Assembly: GCA_963809825.1 (NCBI GenBank)
Contig: CAWELJ010000003.1
Location: 62,001-126,000, forward strand
Source of the DNA: Bog-473 sp963809825
GTDB taxonomy: Bacteria; Actinomycetota; Acidimicrobiia; Acidimicrobiales; RAAP-2
Reading direction: 5' to 3'
DNA length: 64,000 nt
The notes under the pieces were generated by a model. That model did no database searches and was not told the DNA's origin. It saw only the letters and a list, made by a program, of their open reading frames with translations. The position numbers and the translations under genes were made by a program. Each line of letters starts with the position of its first letter. The first letter of the stretch is position 1. Below, piece after piece: positions 35,045 through 42,508 of the stretch.

Positions 35045-36652
35045 GTGACCACGCCCTCTGCGCCCCTGCTCGCCGGCGCCGCCGAAGCGGTCGACCTGGC
35101 CCAGCGACTCGTCGACGAGGCCTGCGGCGCCGTCCGTGGCCACGGAGGGATCGACGCCAACCAGGTGGTGGCCTACGACGTGGCCCATGCGGCCGCCGCC
35201 GTCGCCACGGCGCGGGCCGTCCTCGAGTACGGCGGGCGGGGTGAGACCGAGGCGCGCATCGCCGCGGCCTTCGTCGCCGACGTCATCGCCGAGCTCGCAG
35301 GCAAGGTGGCGGGCCGGGAGCCGCTGTGGGGAGTGGGCGCCGGGTGGGCCGCGCCCGCCGCCGACTTCCTCGCCGCCCAGCGCGACCCGGCGGTCCTCGC
35401 CGGCCTGGCCGCCACCGAGGGCCCGCGCCACCTGGGCGAGGACTTCGAGCTCGTCCGCGAGACCTTCCACCGCTTCGCCGAGGACAAGGTCCGCCCGCAC
35501 GCCGAGCACGTGCACCGGGAGAACGGCGACATACCCGAGGAGGTGATTCAGGGACTGGCCGAGCTGGGCGGGTTCGGCCTCTCGGTGCCCGAGGAGTACG
35601 GCGGCTTCGCGTCCGGCGGGGAGAGCGACTACATCGGCATGGTCGTGGCCACCGAGGAGCTGAGCTGGGGCTCGCTCGGCGTCGGCGGCTCGCTCATCAC
35701 CCGGCCCGAGATCCTCACCCGCGCCCTCGTCTACGGGGGCACCGAGGAGCAGAAGAAGCACTGGCTCCCCAAGCTGGCCTCGGCCGAGACCCTGGCCGCC
35801 GTCGCCGTGACCGAGCCCGACTACGGGTCCGACGTCGCCGGCATCGTCACTGCGGCGGCGCCCGTCGAGGGGGGCTGGGTCGTCAACGGCGTGAAGACGT
35901 GGTGCACCTTCGCGGCGCGGGCCGACGTGCTGATGCTGCTGGCCCGCACCGACCCCGACCGCTCGCTCGCCCACCGCGGGATCTCAATGTTCGTCGTCGA
36001 GAAGCCGCGCGGCGACGGCCATGGCTTCGTCTTCAGCCAGGCGGACGGAGCGGACCGGCCGCGCGACCTGGCGCCGGGGCGTCTCGAGGGCCGTCCCATC
36101 GACACGATCGGCTACCGGGGCATGCACTCCTACGAGCTGGCCTTCGAGAACTGGTTCGTCCCCGAGGCGAACCTCGTCGGTGGCCGCGAGGGGCTGGGCA
36201 AGGGCTTCTACCTCCAGATGCAGGGCTTCGAGAACGGGCGGCTCCAGACCGCGGCGCGTGCGCTCGGCGTGATGCAGGCCGCCTACGAGGCGGCCTCGTC
36301 GTACGCCGCCGAGCGGAAGGTCTTCGGATCGCCCATCGGCGAGTACCAGCTGACGCAGGCCAAGCTCGGCCGGATGGCGGTGATCATTCAGGCGACGCGC
36401 CAGAGCTCGTACCACGTTGCCCGCCTCATGGCGCGCGGCGAGGGCACGCTCGAGGCCTCCATGGTGAAGGCCTACGTGTGCCGCGCCGCCGAATGGGTGA
36501 CGCGGGAAGCCATGCAGATCCACGGCGGCATGGGCTACGCGGAGGAGTTCCCGGTGAGCCGCTACTTCGTGGACGCGCGGGTGCTGTCCATCTTCGAAGG
36601 CGCCGACGAGACCCTCGCCCTCAAGGTCATCGCGCGGCGGCTGATGGGCTGA
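35045..36652 (+). CDS. mcd: (2S)-methylsuccinyl-CoA dehydrogenase
   Basis: Acyl-CoA dehydrogenase of 535 residues, oxidising methylsuccinyl-CoA to mesaconyl-CoA in the ethylmalonyl-CoA pathway of acetyl-CoA assimilation. The extra N-terminal domain of about 125 residues (QVVAYDVAHAAAAVATAR, RIAAAFVADVIAELAGKV and GREPLWGVGAGW) is characteristic of Mcd and absent from ordinary enzymes of about 380 residues. The dehydrogenase part shows LSVPEEYGGFASGGESDY, VAVTEPDYGSDVAG, MQIHGGMGYAEEFPVSRYF and SIFEGADETLALKVIARRL. GTG 35045. It converges with a malyl-CoA-type lyase gene, overlapping by 26 bases, and the pairing supports the pathway call. Crotonyl-CoA carboxylase/reductase and ethylmalonyl-CoA mutase are not in the window. 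Confidence 0.88.
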   Translation: MTTPSAPLLAGAAEAVDLAQRLVDEACGAVRGHGGIDANQVVAYDVAHAAAAVATARAVLEYGGRGETEARIAAAFVADVIAELAGKVAGREPLWGVGAGWAAPAADFLAAQRDPAVLAGLAATEGPRHLGEDFELVRETFHRFAEDKVRPHAEHVHRENGDIPEEVIQGLAELGGFGLSVPEEYGGFASGGESDYIGMVVATEELSWGSLGVGGSLITRPEILTRALVYGGTEEQKKHWLPKLASAETLAAVAVTEPDYGSDVAGIVTAAAPVEGGWVVNGVKTWCTFAARADVLMLLARTDPDRSLAHRGISMFVVEKPRGDGHGFVFSQADGADRPRDLAPGRLEGRPIDTIGYRGMHSYELAFENWFVPEANLVGGREGLGKGFYLQMQGFENGRLQTAARALGVMQAAYEAASSYAAERKVFGSPIGEYQLTQAKLGRMAVIIQATRQSSYHVARLMARGEGTLEASMVKAYVCRAAEWVTREAMQIHGGMGYAEEFPVSRYFVDARVLSIFEGADETLALKVIARRLMG

Positions 36653-37593
36653 TCAGCCCGGGCTGCGCGTGAGCCCGGCCCGCTCGCCGCGACTCGACGA
36701 ACTTGATCGCCATCTTCCGGCTCGCCTCGTCGATCATCTCGTCGCCGAACATCACGGCGCCCTTGCGATCCTCCTCGGTGGCCTTCTGGTAGGCGTCGAG
36801 GATGTCGAACGCCCGGTCGAACTGCTCCTGGGTCGGTGAGTAGACCTCGTTGAGCACGCCGGCCTGGTCGGGCGTCAGGGCCCACTTGCCGTCGTAGCCG
36901 AGCATGCGCGTGCGCATGGCGTACTCGCGCAACGCGTCGAGCTCGCGCACCTTGAGGAACGGGCCGTCGATCACCTGCAGCCCGTTGGCCCGCCCGGCCA
37001 TGAGGATGCGGCTGAAGACGTAGTTGAAGTGGTCGCCGGGGTACTCGGGGATCACCACGCCACCGGTCAGCACCGGCATCTCGATACTGGCGGCGAAGTC
37101 CGCCGGGCCGAAGATGATCGTCTCGAGCCTCGGCGAAGCGGCGCAGATCTCGTCCACGTTGATCAGGCCACGCGCCGTCTCGATCTGCGCCTCGATCCCG
37201 ATGTGCCCGATCCGGCAGACCCGAATTCTTCTCCACCTGGGTCAGCAGCAGGTCGAGGGCGATGATCTCCGCCGCCGACTGGACCTTGGGCAGCATGATC
37301 TCGTCGAGTCGCTCCCCCGCGTTGCCCACGACATGGATCACGTCGCCGTAGGTCCACTCGGTGTCCCAGGCGTTGACACGCACGCAGAGCACCCGGTCGT
37401 CCCAGGGGAGGTTCTTGATGGCGTCGACCACCTTGGGCCGTGCGCTCTCCTTCTCGAGGGGCGCCACGGCGTCCTCGAGGTCGAGGAACGTCATGTCGGC
37501 GGGCACCGTCGGCGCCTTGGCCAGGAACTTCTCGTTCGAGCCCGGGGTCGAGAGGCAGGAACGGCGGGGGAGGTCTCGGGAGCGTGCAGACAT
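36627..37593 (-). CDS. Malyl-CoA/beta-methylmalyl-CoA lyase-type (HpcH/HpaI), frameshifted
   Basis: CoA ester lyase of the CitE-like/HpcH family, splitting beta-methylmalyl-CoA or malyl-CoA. The first half, from ATG 37593, reads RSCLSTPGSNEKFLAKAP and DMTFLDLEDAVAPLEKESAR (metal/CoA site) to LLLTQVEKNSGLP. The second half is in another frame from IGHIGIEAQIETARGLINVD on. One extra G at about 37212-37213 explains the break, and removing it gives 321 residues, the usual length. GADFA-like FGPADFAASIE carries the conserved aspartate. Together with mcd it suggests an ethylmalonyl-CoA pathway. Alternatives are citramalyl-CoA or malyl-CoA specific enzymes. Confidence 0.85.
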
Positions 37594-37622
37594 GACCCGA
37601 TGGTAACAAACGGGCCCTGCTC

Positions 37623-37652
37623 CCCGGCCCGGCCCGGCCCGGCCCGGCCCGG
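37623..37652. repeat. Pentanucleotide tandem repeat, six copies of CCCGG
   Basis: Six uninterrupted copies of CCCGG between the lyase start (37593) and the end of the dienelactone hydrolase gene (37665). Such a simple repeat in intergenic DNA is prone to slippage; no function is evident. Confidence 0.9.
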
Positions 37653-37664
37653 ACGCCGGTGCGC

Positions 37665-38352
37665 TCAGGCGAGCTGTGACCGGAAGAACGCCACCGTGCG
37701 CTCCCACAGCGCGCGCGACGCCTCGGCGTCGTAGACCTCGGGACGCGTGTCGTTGAAGAACGCGTGGTCCGTGCCGGGGTAGACGACGATCTCGACCGAC
37801 TTGCCCATGGCGCGCAGCTGGTCGGCCAACGCGTGCGCCGCCTCCGGCGTGAAGAAGTCGTCCTTCTCCGCGTAGTGGCCGAGTACCGCCGCCGACATCG
37901 CCGCGTAGTCGGGCTGCGCGTCGGGCCACGGGATGATGCCGTAGCACGGCACCACGGCGGACACGGCGTCGGGGCGCTGCGTCGCCAGCACCAGCGCCAG
38001 CCCGCCGCCCATGCAGAAGCCGATGACCCCGACCCGGTCGCCCGAGCTCCGCCGCAGCACCTCGTCGACGGCGCCGCTCATGTCGCGGGCCGCCTGGTCC
38101 ATCTTCATGGCCATCATCGCCTTGCCGGCCTCGTCGGGCTCTCCGGGCTTCACCTTCTGCCCGTGGTAGAGGTCGGGGGCCAGGGCGACGAACCCCTCGG
38201 CGGCGAAGCGGTCGCAGACGTCCTCAATGTGGCTCGACCAGCCCCCACCACTCCTGGATCACGACGACACCCGGACCCGTGCCGCCCTCGGGAAGCGACA
38301 AATAGCCGCCTGCGGTCGATCCATTGCTCGGAAATTCGATCATCTCGCCCAT
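37665..38352 (-). CDS. Dienelactone hydrolase family protein, frameshifted
   Basis: Alpha/beta hydrolase of the dienelactone hydrolase (DLH) family with a cysteine nucleophile. The first part, from ATG 38352, reads MIEFPSNGSTAGGYLSLPEG and GVVVIQEWWGLVE, then hits TGA; the continuation HIEDVCDRFAAEGFVALAPD is one frame away. An extra C at 38231-38232 explains this, and removal gives 228 residues, a normal DLH size. Catalytic residues are in VGVIGFCMGGGLAL (Cys), EKDDFFTPEAA (Asp) and YPGTDHAFFNDTRP (His). Divergent from the NlpC/P60 gene. Confidence 0.85.
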
Positions 38353-38522
38353 GGCGCCCGACCGTAGTTCCAAACGGCCCATTTCGTTATCCCGAGTAGT
38401 TCGCCGGAACTTCTCAGATTTCTCGATCTCCTTTTCACCTGCATGTTCACACTCCCAGTACTACCAGAACACAGGCGTTTCAGACCGAGGGTGTTTGTAT
38501 CGCCAAGGGGATTCCTATAAGA

Positions 38523-39731
38523 ATGGCGCCCATCGTGACTGACGTAGAGCGGGTTCTAAACCACTCCACGCCGCGGTCTCCGAGGAGTGCCCGTGCACTC
38601 CAGCGGGTCGGTATCCCCGCGTTGACCGTCGTCACAGTGTTGTCGAGCACTGTGTTTGGTTTGGCGCGCCCGGCCGCCGGCGATGCCATCTCCGACGCCA
38701 AGGCCAAGGCCGCCGCGATCGAGGCGCAGCTCAGCCAGGCGCAGAACGAGATGTCCGCCCTGAGCCAGCAGTACGACGCCGCCCGCTACCACCTCTCGCA
38801 GATCAACTCGAGCATCGACACCACCAAGGCCAACATCGCGGCCGACCAGGCGCAGGTGGCGCACGACCGGGCCACGCTGTCCAAGGCGGCCGTGGCCAAC
38901 TACATCTCCGACGGCTCGGCGGCCGCGCAGAACCCGATCTTCAGCGGCAACGAGACGACGCTCGGCGCGACCACCGTGTACAACAAGATCACGCAGGGCG
39001 ACATCGCGTTGGCCGTCGACAACCTGCACACGGCGGAGAACTCCTTGAACGCGCAGGTCGCCCAGTTGCAGGGCGAGCAGACCCAGGCGCAGTCGCAGGT
39101 CACGATCGAGCAGAACGCCGTGGCGCAGAACGCGCAGGCCGTGCAGCAGCAGAAGGGCGCGCTGGCCCAGGAGCAGGGTCAGATCGCGCAGCTGGTCCAG
39201 CAGCAGCAGCAGGCCGAGGCCGCCGCCGCCGCCAAGGCCGCCGCCGAACGCCAGCAGGCGGCCGCCGCCGCAGCAGCGGCCGCTGCGGCACCCGCACCGT
39301 CGAGCTCGGGCGGCAGCGCCGTCAGCCTGGCCGGGCTCAGCCAGGCGGCACCCCCTCCCACCGCCCCCGGCGGCGCCGGGGCCGTCCAGGCGGCGGAGAG
39401 CCAGATCGGCGTCCCCTACGTCTGGGGCGGCGAGTCCCCCAAGGGCTCGGCCAATCCCGGGTTCGACTGCTCCGGTCTCACCGCCTGGTCGTGGGGCCAG
39501 GTCGGGGTCGGCCTGCCGCACTTCTCGGGGGCCCAGATGGCCGACAGCACGCCGGTGCCCATCAGCGACCTCCAGCCGGGCGACCTCCTCTTCTACGGTC
39601 CCGGGGGCTCGGACCACGTGGCCATGTACGTCGGCGGTGGCCAGATGATCGAGGCGCCCTACACCGGGGCCTCCGTGTGGGTCACCGGTCTCCGCCTCGG
39701 GAGCGGCTTCGCCGGCGCCGGCCGGCCCTAG
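38523..39731 (+). CDS. NlpC/P60 peptidoglycan endopeptidase, RipA-like
   Basis: Secreted cell-wall hydrolase, 402 residues. A basic N-terminus and hydrophobic stretch VGIPALTVVTVLSSTVFGLA form a signal peptide. Then a long coiled coil (about 55-235, rich in Gln/Ala), an Ala-rich linker and the NlpC/P60 domain (about 285-402) with YVWGGESPKGSANPGFDCSG. The catalytic cysteine is C316 and the histidine H365 in GGSDHVAMYVGGGQM. The domain order equals that of actinobacterial RipA-type enzymes for daughter-cell separation. AAGGGG lies upstream of ATG 38523. The 170-base divergent spacer to the DLH gene is AT-richer than its surroundings and should hold the promoters; no riboswitch was recognised. 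Confidence 0.92.
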   Translation: MAPIVTDVERVLNHSTPRSPRSARALQRVGIPALTVVTVLSSTVFGLARPAAGDAISDAKAKAAAIEAQLSQAQNEMSALSQQYDAARYHLSQINSSIDTTKANIAADQAQVAHDRATLSKAAVANYISDGSAAAQNPIFSGNETTLGATTVYNKITQGDIALAVDNLHTAENSLNAQVAQLQGEQTQAQSQVTIEQNAVAQNAQAVQQQKGALAQEQGQIAQLVQQQQQAEAAAAAKAAAERQQAAAAAAAAAAAPAPSSSGGSAVSLAGLSQAAPPPTAPGGAGAVQAAESQIGVPYVWGGESPKGSANPGFDCSGLTAWSWGQVGVGLPHFSGAQMADSTPVPISDLQPGDLLFYGPGGSDHVAMYVGGGQMIEAPYTGASVWVTGLRLGSGFAGAGRP

Positions 39732-39810
39732 CCCGCCCGACCCGGTCCCCGCCTCCCCACCCCGGATCCGCCCCGCCGCGCCACGGCCCTAACCTGGCCC
39801 GAGCCGTGCC

Positions 39811-40656
39811 ATGAGACCGATCCCCGTCGCATTCCACATCGGGCCGCTCGAGGTCCACACCTACGGCATCGGCCTCGCGCTCACGTTCTGGTTCGGGTTC
39901 GTCTACTTCGAGCGCCGCCTGCGCAAGCACGGCTACCCCACCGACTGGCTCGTGCCCGTCTTCCTCTGGATCATCCTGGCCGCGGTCGTCGGCGCCCGGG
40001 CGGTGCACGTGTTGTCGAACCTGAGCACGTACACGCAGCGCCCCGGCGACATCCTCGCGGTCTGGCAAGGAGGCCTGTCCTCCTTCGGCGGTCTGCTCCT
40101 GGCCGTGCCGGTCGGCATCATCCTCACGCGGCGCCGCTGCCCCGAGCTGCCGATCGCCCGTGCCCTCGACCTGGCGGTGCCCGTGCTCCTGGCCTGCTGG
40201 GCCATGGGCCGTCTGCTCGGCCCCCAGCTCATGGTGGCCGGTGGCGGCCACCCGACGCACCAGTGGTTCGGGATGTACTACGCCAACCAGCCGGGGCGGC
40301 GCCTGCCCGTTCCCATCTTCCAGGCGCTGGAGGACTTCGCCGTCTACCTGATCCTCATCGCCATCGAGCGCCGGCTCGACCGCTGGCCCGACGGCACACG
40401 CCGCGTCGGCTATCCCTGCGGGATCGTGCTCGGCACCGGCATGGTCTTGTGGGGCATCGAGCGCTCCCTCGACGAGCACCTGTGGCTCGGGGAGGACGGC
40501 CGCCTCGGCTCGGACCTCGTCCAACTGGCGGGCCTGCTTCTCGTCGTCGGCGGCGCCGTCATCCTCGTGCGCACGAGGTCACGCTGGAAGAAATGGCTCA
40601 CGACACACCACCCGGACCCCGGCGTGCCGCTGCGGGAGGCCGAACAGCCGGCCTGA
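39811..40656 (+). CDS. Lgt-like membrane protein (prolipoprotein diacylglyceryl transferase family)
   Basis: 281 residues, about seven membrane helices. IGPLEVHTYGIGLALTFWFG and WQGGLSSFGGLLLAVPVGI align with the N-terminal and second conserved blocks of Lgt, and RLPVPIFQALEDF with the HPTxLYE region. Two expected sites differ: the HGGL histidine is phenylalanine (SFGGLL), and the RIGNFINGE block is RLLGPQLMVAGGGHPTHQWF. These changes suggest a divergent paralogue with altered substrate rather than the housekeeping enzyme, or an unusual Lgt. ATG 39811 lies 79 bases after the NlpC/P60 stop on the same strand. Confidence 0.75.
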   Translation: MRPIPVAFHIGPLEVHTYGIGLALTFWFGFVYFERRLRKHGYPTDWLVPVFLWIILAAVVGARAVHVLSNLSTYTQRPGDILAVWQGGLSSFGGLLLAVPVGIILTRRRCPELPIARALDLAVPVLLACWAMGRLLGPQLMVAGGGHPTHQWFGMYYANQPGRRLPVPIFQALEDFAVYLILIAIERRLDRWPDGTRRVGYPCGIVLGTGMVLWGIERSLDEHLWLGEDGRLGSDLVQLAGLLLVVGGAVILVRTRSRWKKWLTTHHPDPGVPLREAEQPA

Positions 40657-40666
40657 CGGGCGACGC

Positions 40667-40837
40667 CTACTCGTCGCGCTGGTGCGAGACGCGGGCCGAG
40701 CGCATCCGGACGCGATCGCCCTGGCGCTCGATCGCCAGGGCGTCCCCGTCCTTGAAGATCCACCCGACCTCGCGCCACGGGCGCATCTCCGGGATAGCCT
40801 CGCCGTGCCCCGTCCCCTCCTTGAACCGTGTGCTCAC
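40667..40837 (-). CDS. Small conserved-looking protein, 56 residues
   Basis: Starts at GTG 40837, seven bases after AAAGGGG, a good ribosome site. The sequence MRPWREVGWIFKDGDALAIE then RQGDRVRMRSARVSHQ looks like a folded small beta protein, with balanced charges unlike a chance frame. It converges with the Lgt-like gene, 10 bases away. Function unknown. The stretch 40838-41126 upstream holds no further gene; only a GTTGCAAC palindrome at 40968-40975 was noticed. Confidence 0.6.
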   Translation of the reverse strand: MSTRFKEGTGHGEAIPEMRPWREVGWIFKDGDALAIERQGDRVRMRSARVSHQRDE

Positions 40838-41126
40838 AGTTCGCCCCTTTCCGTTCGGCGTTCCGACCCGCCCCTCAAAGGGGAACCGCGCCGGGCCCCC
40901 CGCCCTTGCGCAAGATCCGGCGCCGTGGCGGTGGTGGACCTTCCGGGGCGCCGGTTTCGCCGCAGCCGTTGCAACGTTGTTGCGGGGTCCAAGGCGAGGC
41001 CGACGCGGCGTATGCGCGTCTGAGGCGGCGCCCGGGCCGATCACCTGACTTCTCCGCAAGAACGACCGTTCTCAAGCCTTCTTCGGATGTTGCCGATATG
41101 GCGGAGAAAAGGGGGGTGAACGAGCG

Positions 41127-41456
41127 ATGGCCACAGTCCAGCGGTGTTCACCGATGACGGTCGAGAAGATCTGGACCGAGGAGGAGAAGCACGAATGGCT
41201 GGCGTCGCACGGTGACGCCGCCACCCACGTCGTGACCTTCGAGCCGATGTACCAGATCGAGGTGTGCATCCCCCCGTGGGAGCACGCCGATCGACAGATC
41301 GCCCGCTCCGCCGTCACGTGGGGCAAGAGGATGAGCGGGGTGCTCCAGGAGGACCAGTTCGGCGCGGCGGCCGTCGTCGCCGCCCACCACGAGGGGAACT
41401 CGCTCGAGGTCTACACCACCATGATGCTCCGGCCCCGGCTGCGCCGGGTCACCTGA
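41127..41456 (+). CDS. Unknown protein, 109 residues
   Basis: Start ATG 41127 lies about 10 bases after AAAGGGGGG; ATG 41154 is an alternative. Blocks such as TVEKIWTEEEKHEWLASHGD, HVVTFEPMYQIEVCIPPWEH and EGNSLEVYTTMMLRPRLRR have normal protein composition. No membrane segment and only one cysteine. I do not recognise the family. It ends one base before the stop of the convergent SDR gene. Confidence 0.55.
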   Translation: MATVQRCSPMTVEKIWTEEEKHEWLASHGDAATHVVTFEPMYQIEVCIPPWEHADRQIARSAVTWGKRMSGVLQEDQFGAAAVVAAHHEGNSLEVYTTMMLRPRLRRVT

Positions 41457-41457
41457 C

Positions 41458-42367
41458 TCAGGCGTTCGGCTTCTCGCCCGACGCCGCCGCCTGGCGCATC
41501 TGCTCCAGGCGGTCGATCATCCCCATCCGCTCCTGGCCCACCGTGCTGTCGAGGCGCGCTGCGATCTGCTCGGGAGTCCAGCGGCCGTCGGCCCACATGG
41601 CCCGCACCTCGGTCGGCTGGTTCCAGACCGCGATCTTCGGGCCGACGACCGTGTACACCTGACCGGTGACGTGCTTCGCCTGGTCGCTGAGCAGGTAGAC
41701 CACCATCGGAGCCACGTCTTCGGGGTCACCCATCTCGGCGAGCTCCGACGGCACGTTGGCCGACATGCGGGTCCGCGCCACCGGCGCGATGGCGTTCGCG
41801 GTGACGCCGTAGCGGTGCAGCCCCACCGCGGCGGACCGCACGAGCGACACGATGCCGCCCTTGGCCGCGGCGTAGTTCGCCTGCGCCACGCTGCCGGCGA
41901 ACGCCCCGGAGGTGAATCCGACGAGCGCGCCACCGCCCTCCTGTTTGCGCATGACCGCCGCCGCCGCACGGAACACGGTGAAGTGGCCCTTGAGGTGGGT
42001 GGCGATGACGGCGTCCCACTCGTCCTCGGACATGTTGAACAGCATGCGCTCGCGGAGGATCCCGGCCACGGCCACGACGCCGTCGATGCGTCCCCACGTC
42101 TCGACCGCCGTGGCGACCAGCCGCTCCCCCGACTCCATCTTGGAGATGTCGTCGGCCACCGCGATGGCCTCGCCGCCGGCCTTGGCGATCTCGGCCGACG
42201 ACCGCGTCGGCGACCTCGCTGCTCGGGTCCTCGCCCGCCATGCCGACCCCGAAGTCGGCCACGAGCACCTTGGCTCCCTCCTCCGCCGCGGCCAGCGCCA
42301 CGGCACGGCCGATGCCGCCGCCACCGCCCGTGACCGCGACGACCTTGCCTGCGAGGAACCCTGCCAT
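41458..42367 (-). CDS. Short-chain dehydrogenase/reductase, frameshifted
   Basis: NAD(P)-dependent SDR. From ATG 42367: VVAVTGGGGGIGRAVALAAA is the cofactor motif, continuing to EVADAVV. The frame then changes to AEIAKAGGEAIAVADDISKM and on to the active site, VGFTSGAFAGSVAQANYAAA with YxxxK as YAAAK. One extra G at about 42195-42196 explains it; removal gives 302 residues. The C-terminal extension (TPEQIAARLDSTVGQERMG) resembles SDRs of the peroxisomal multifunctional enzyme type and actinobacterial 17-beta/hydroxyacyl-CoA dehydrogenases. It shares a divergent spacer, with a KstR-type operator, with a fadD gene, so lipid or steroid degradation is likely. Confidence 0.85.
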
Positions 42368-42433
42368 GGTCGACTCTCCTGATCTCTCGCTCGCCCGGCC
42401 GGCCGGCCGGCACTCGCACAAATTGCCGTAAGT

Positions 42434-42447
42434 TAGAACACGTTCTA
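42434..42447. promoter_or_regulatory. KstR-type operator between the SDR and fadD genes
   Basis: TAGAACACGTTCTA, a match at every fixed position to the KstR consensus TNNAACNNGTTNNA known from mycobacteria and rhodococci. It lies 66 bases from the SDR ATG and 61 from the fadD ATG in the divergent spacer, well placed to control both. Confidence 0.75.
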
Positions 42448-42508
42448 GCCTGCGGACGGCGGGGGCTGCCATTTGCGCCTGCGCCGCGAACCTGCAAGGA
42501 GACTGCTC

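Noticed and set aside
38353..38522. Possible ydaO-type riboswitch before the RipA-like gene
   Set aside because: Such genes often have one, but none of its conserved sequence blocks could be found in this spacer.
40960..40985. GTTGCAAC palindrome flanked by CCGCA and TGCGG
   Set aside because: The flanking arms are not equally spaced from the centre and no clear promoter or target gene is placed to use it.
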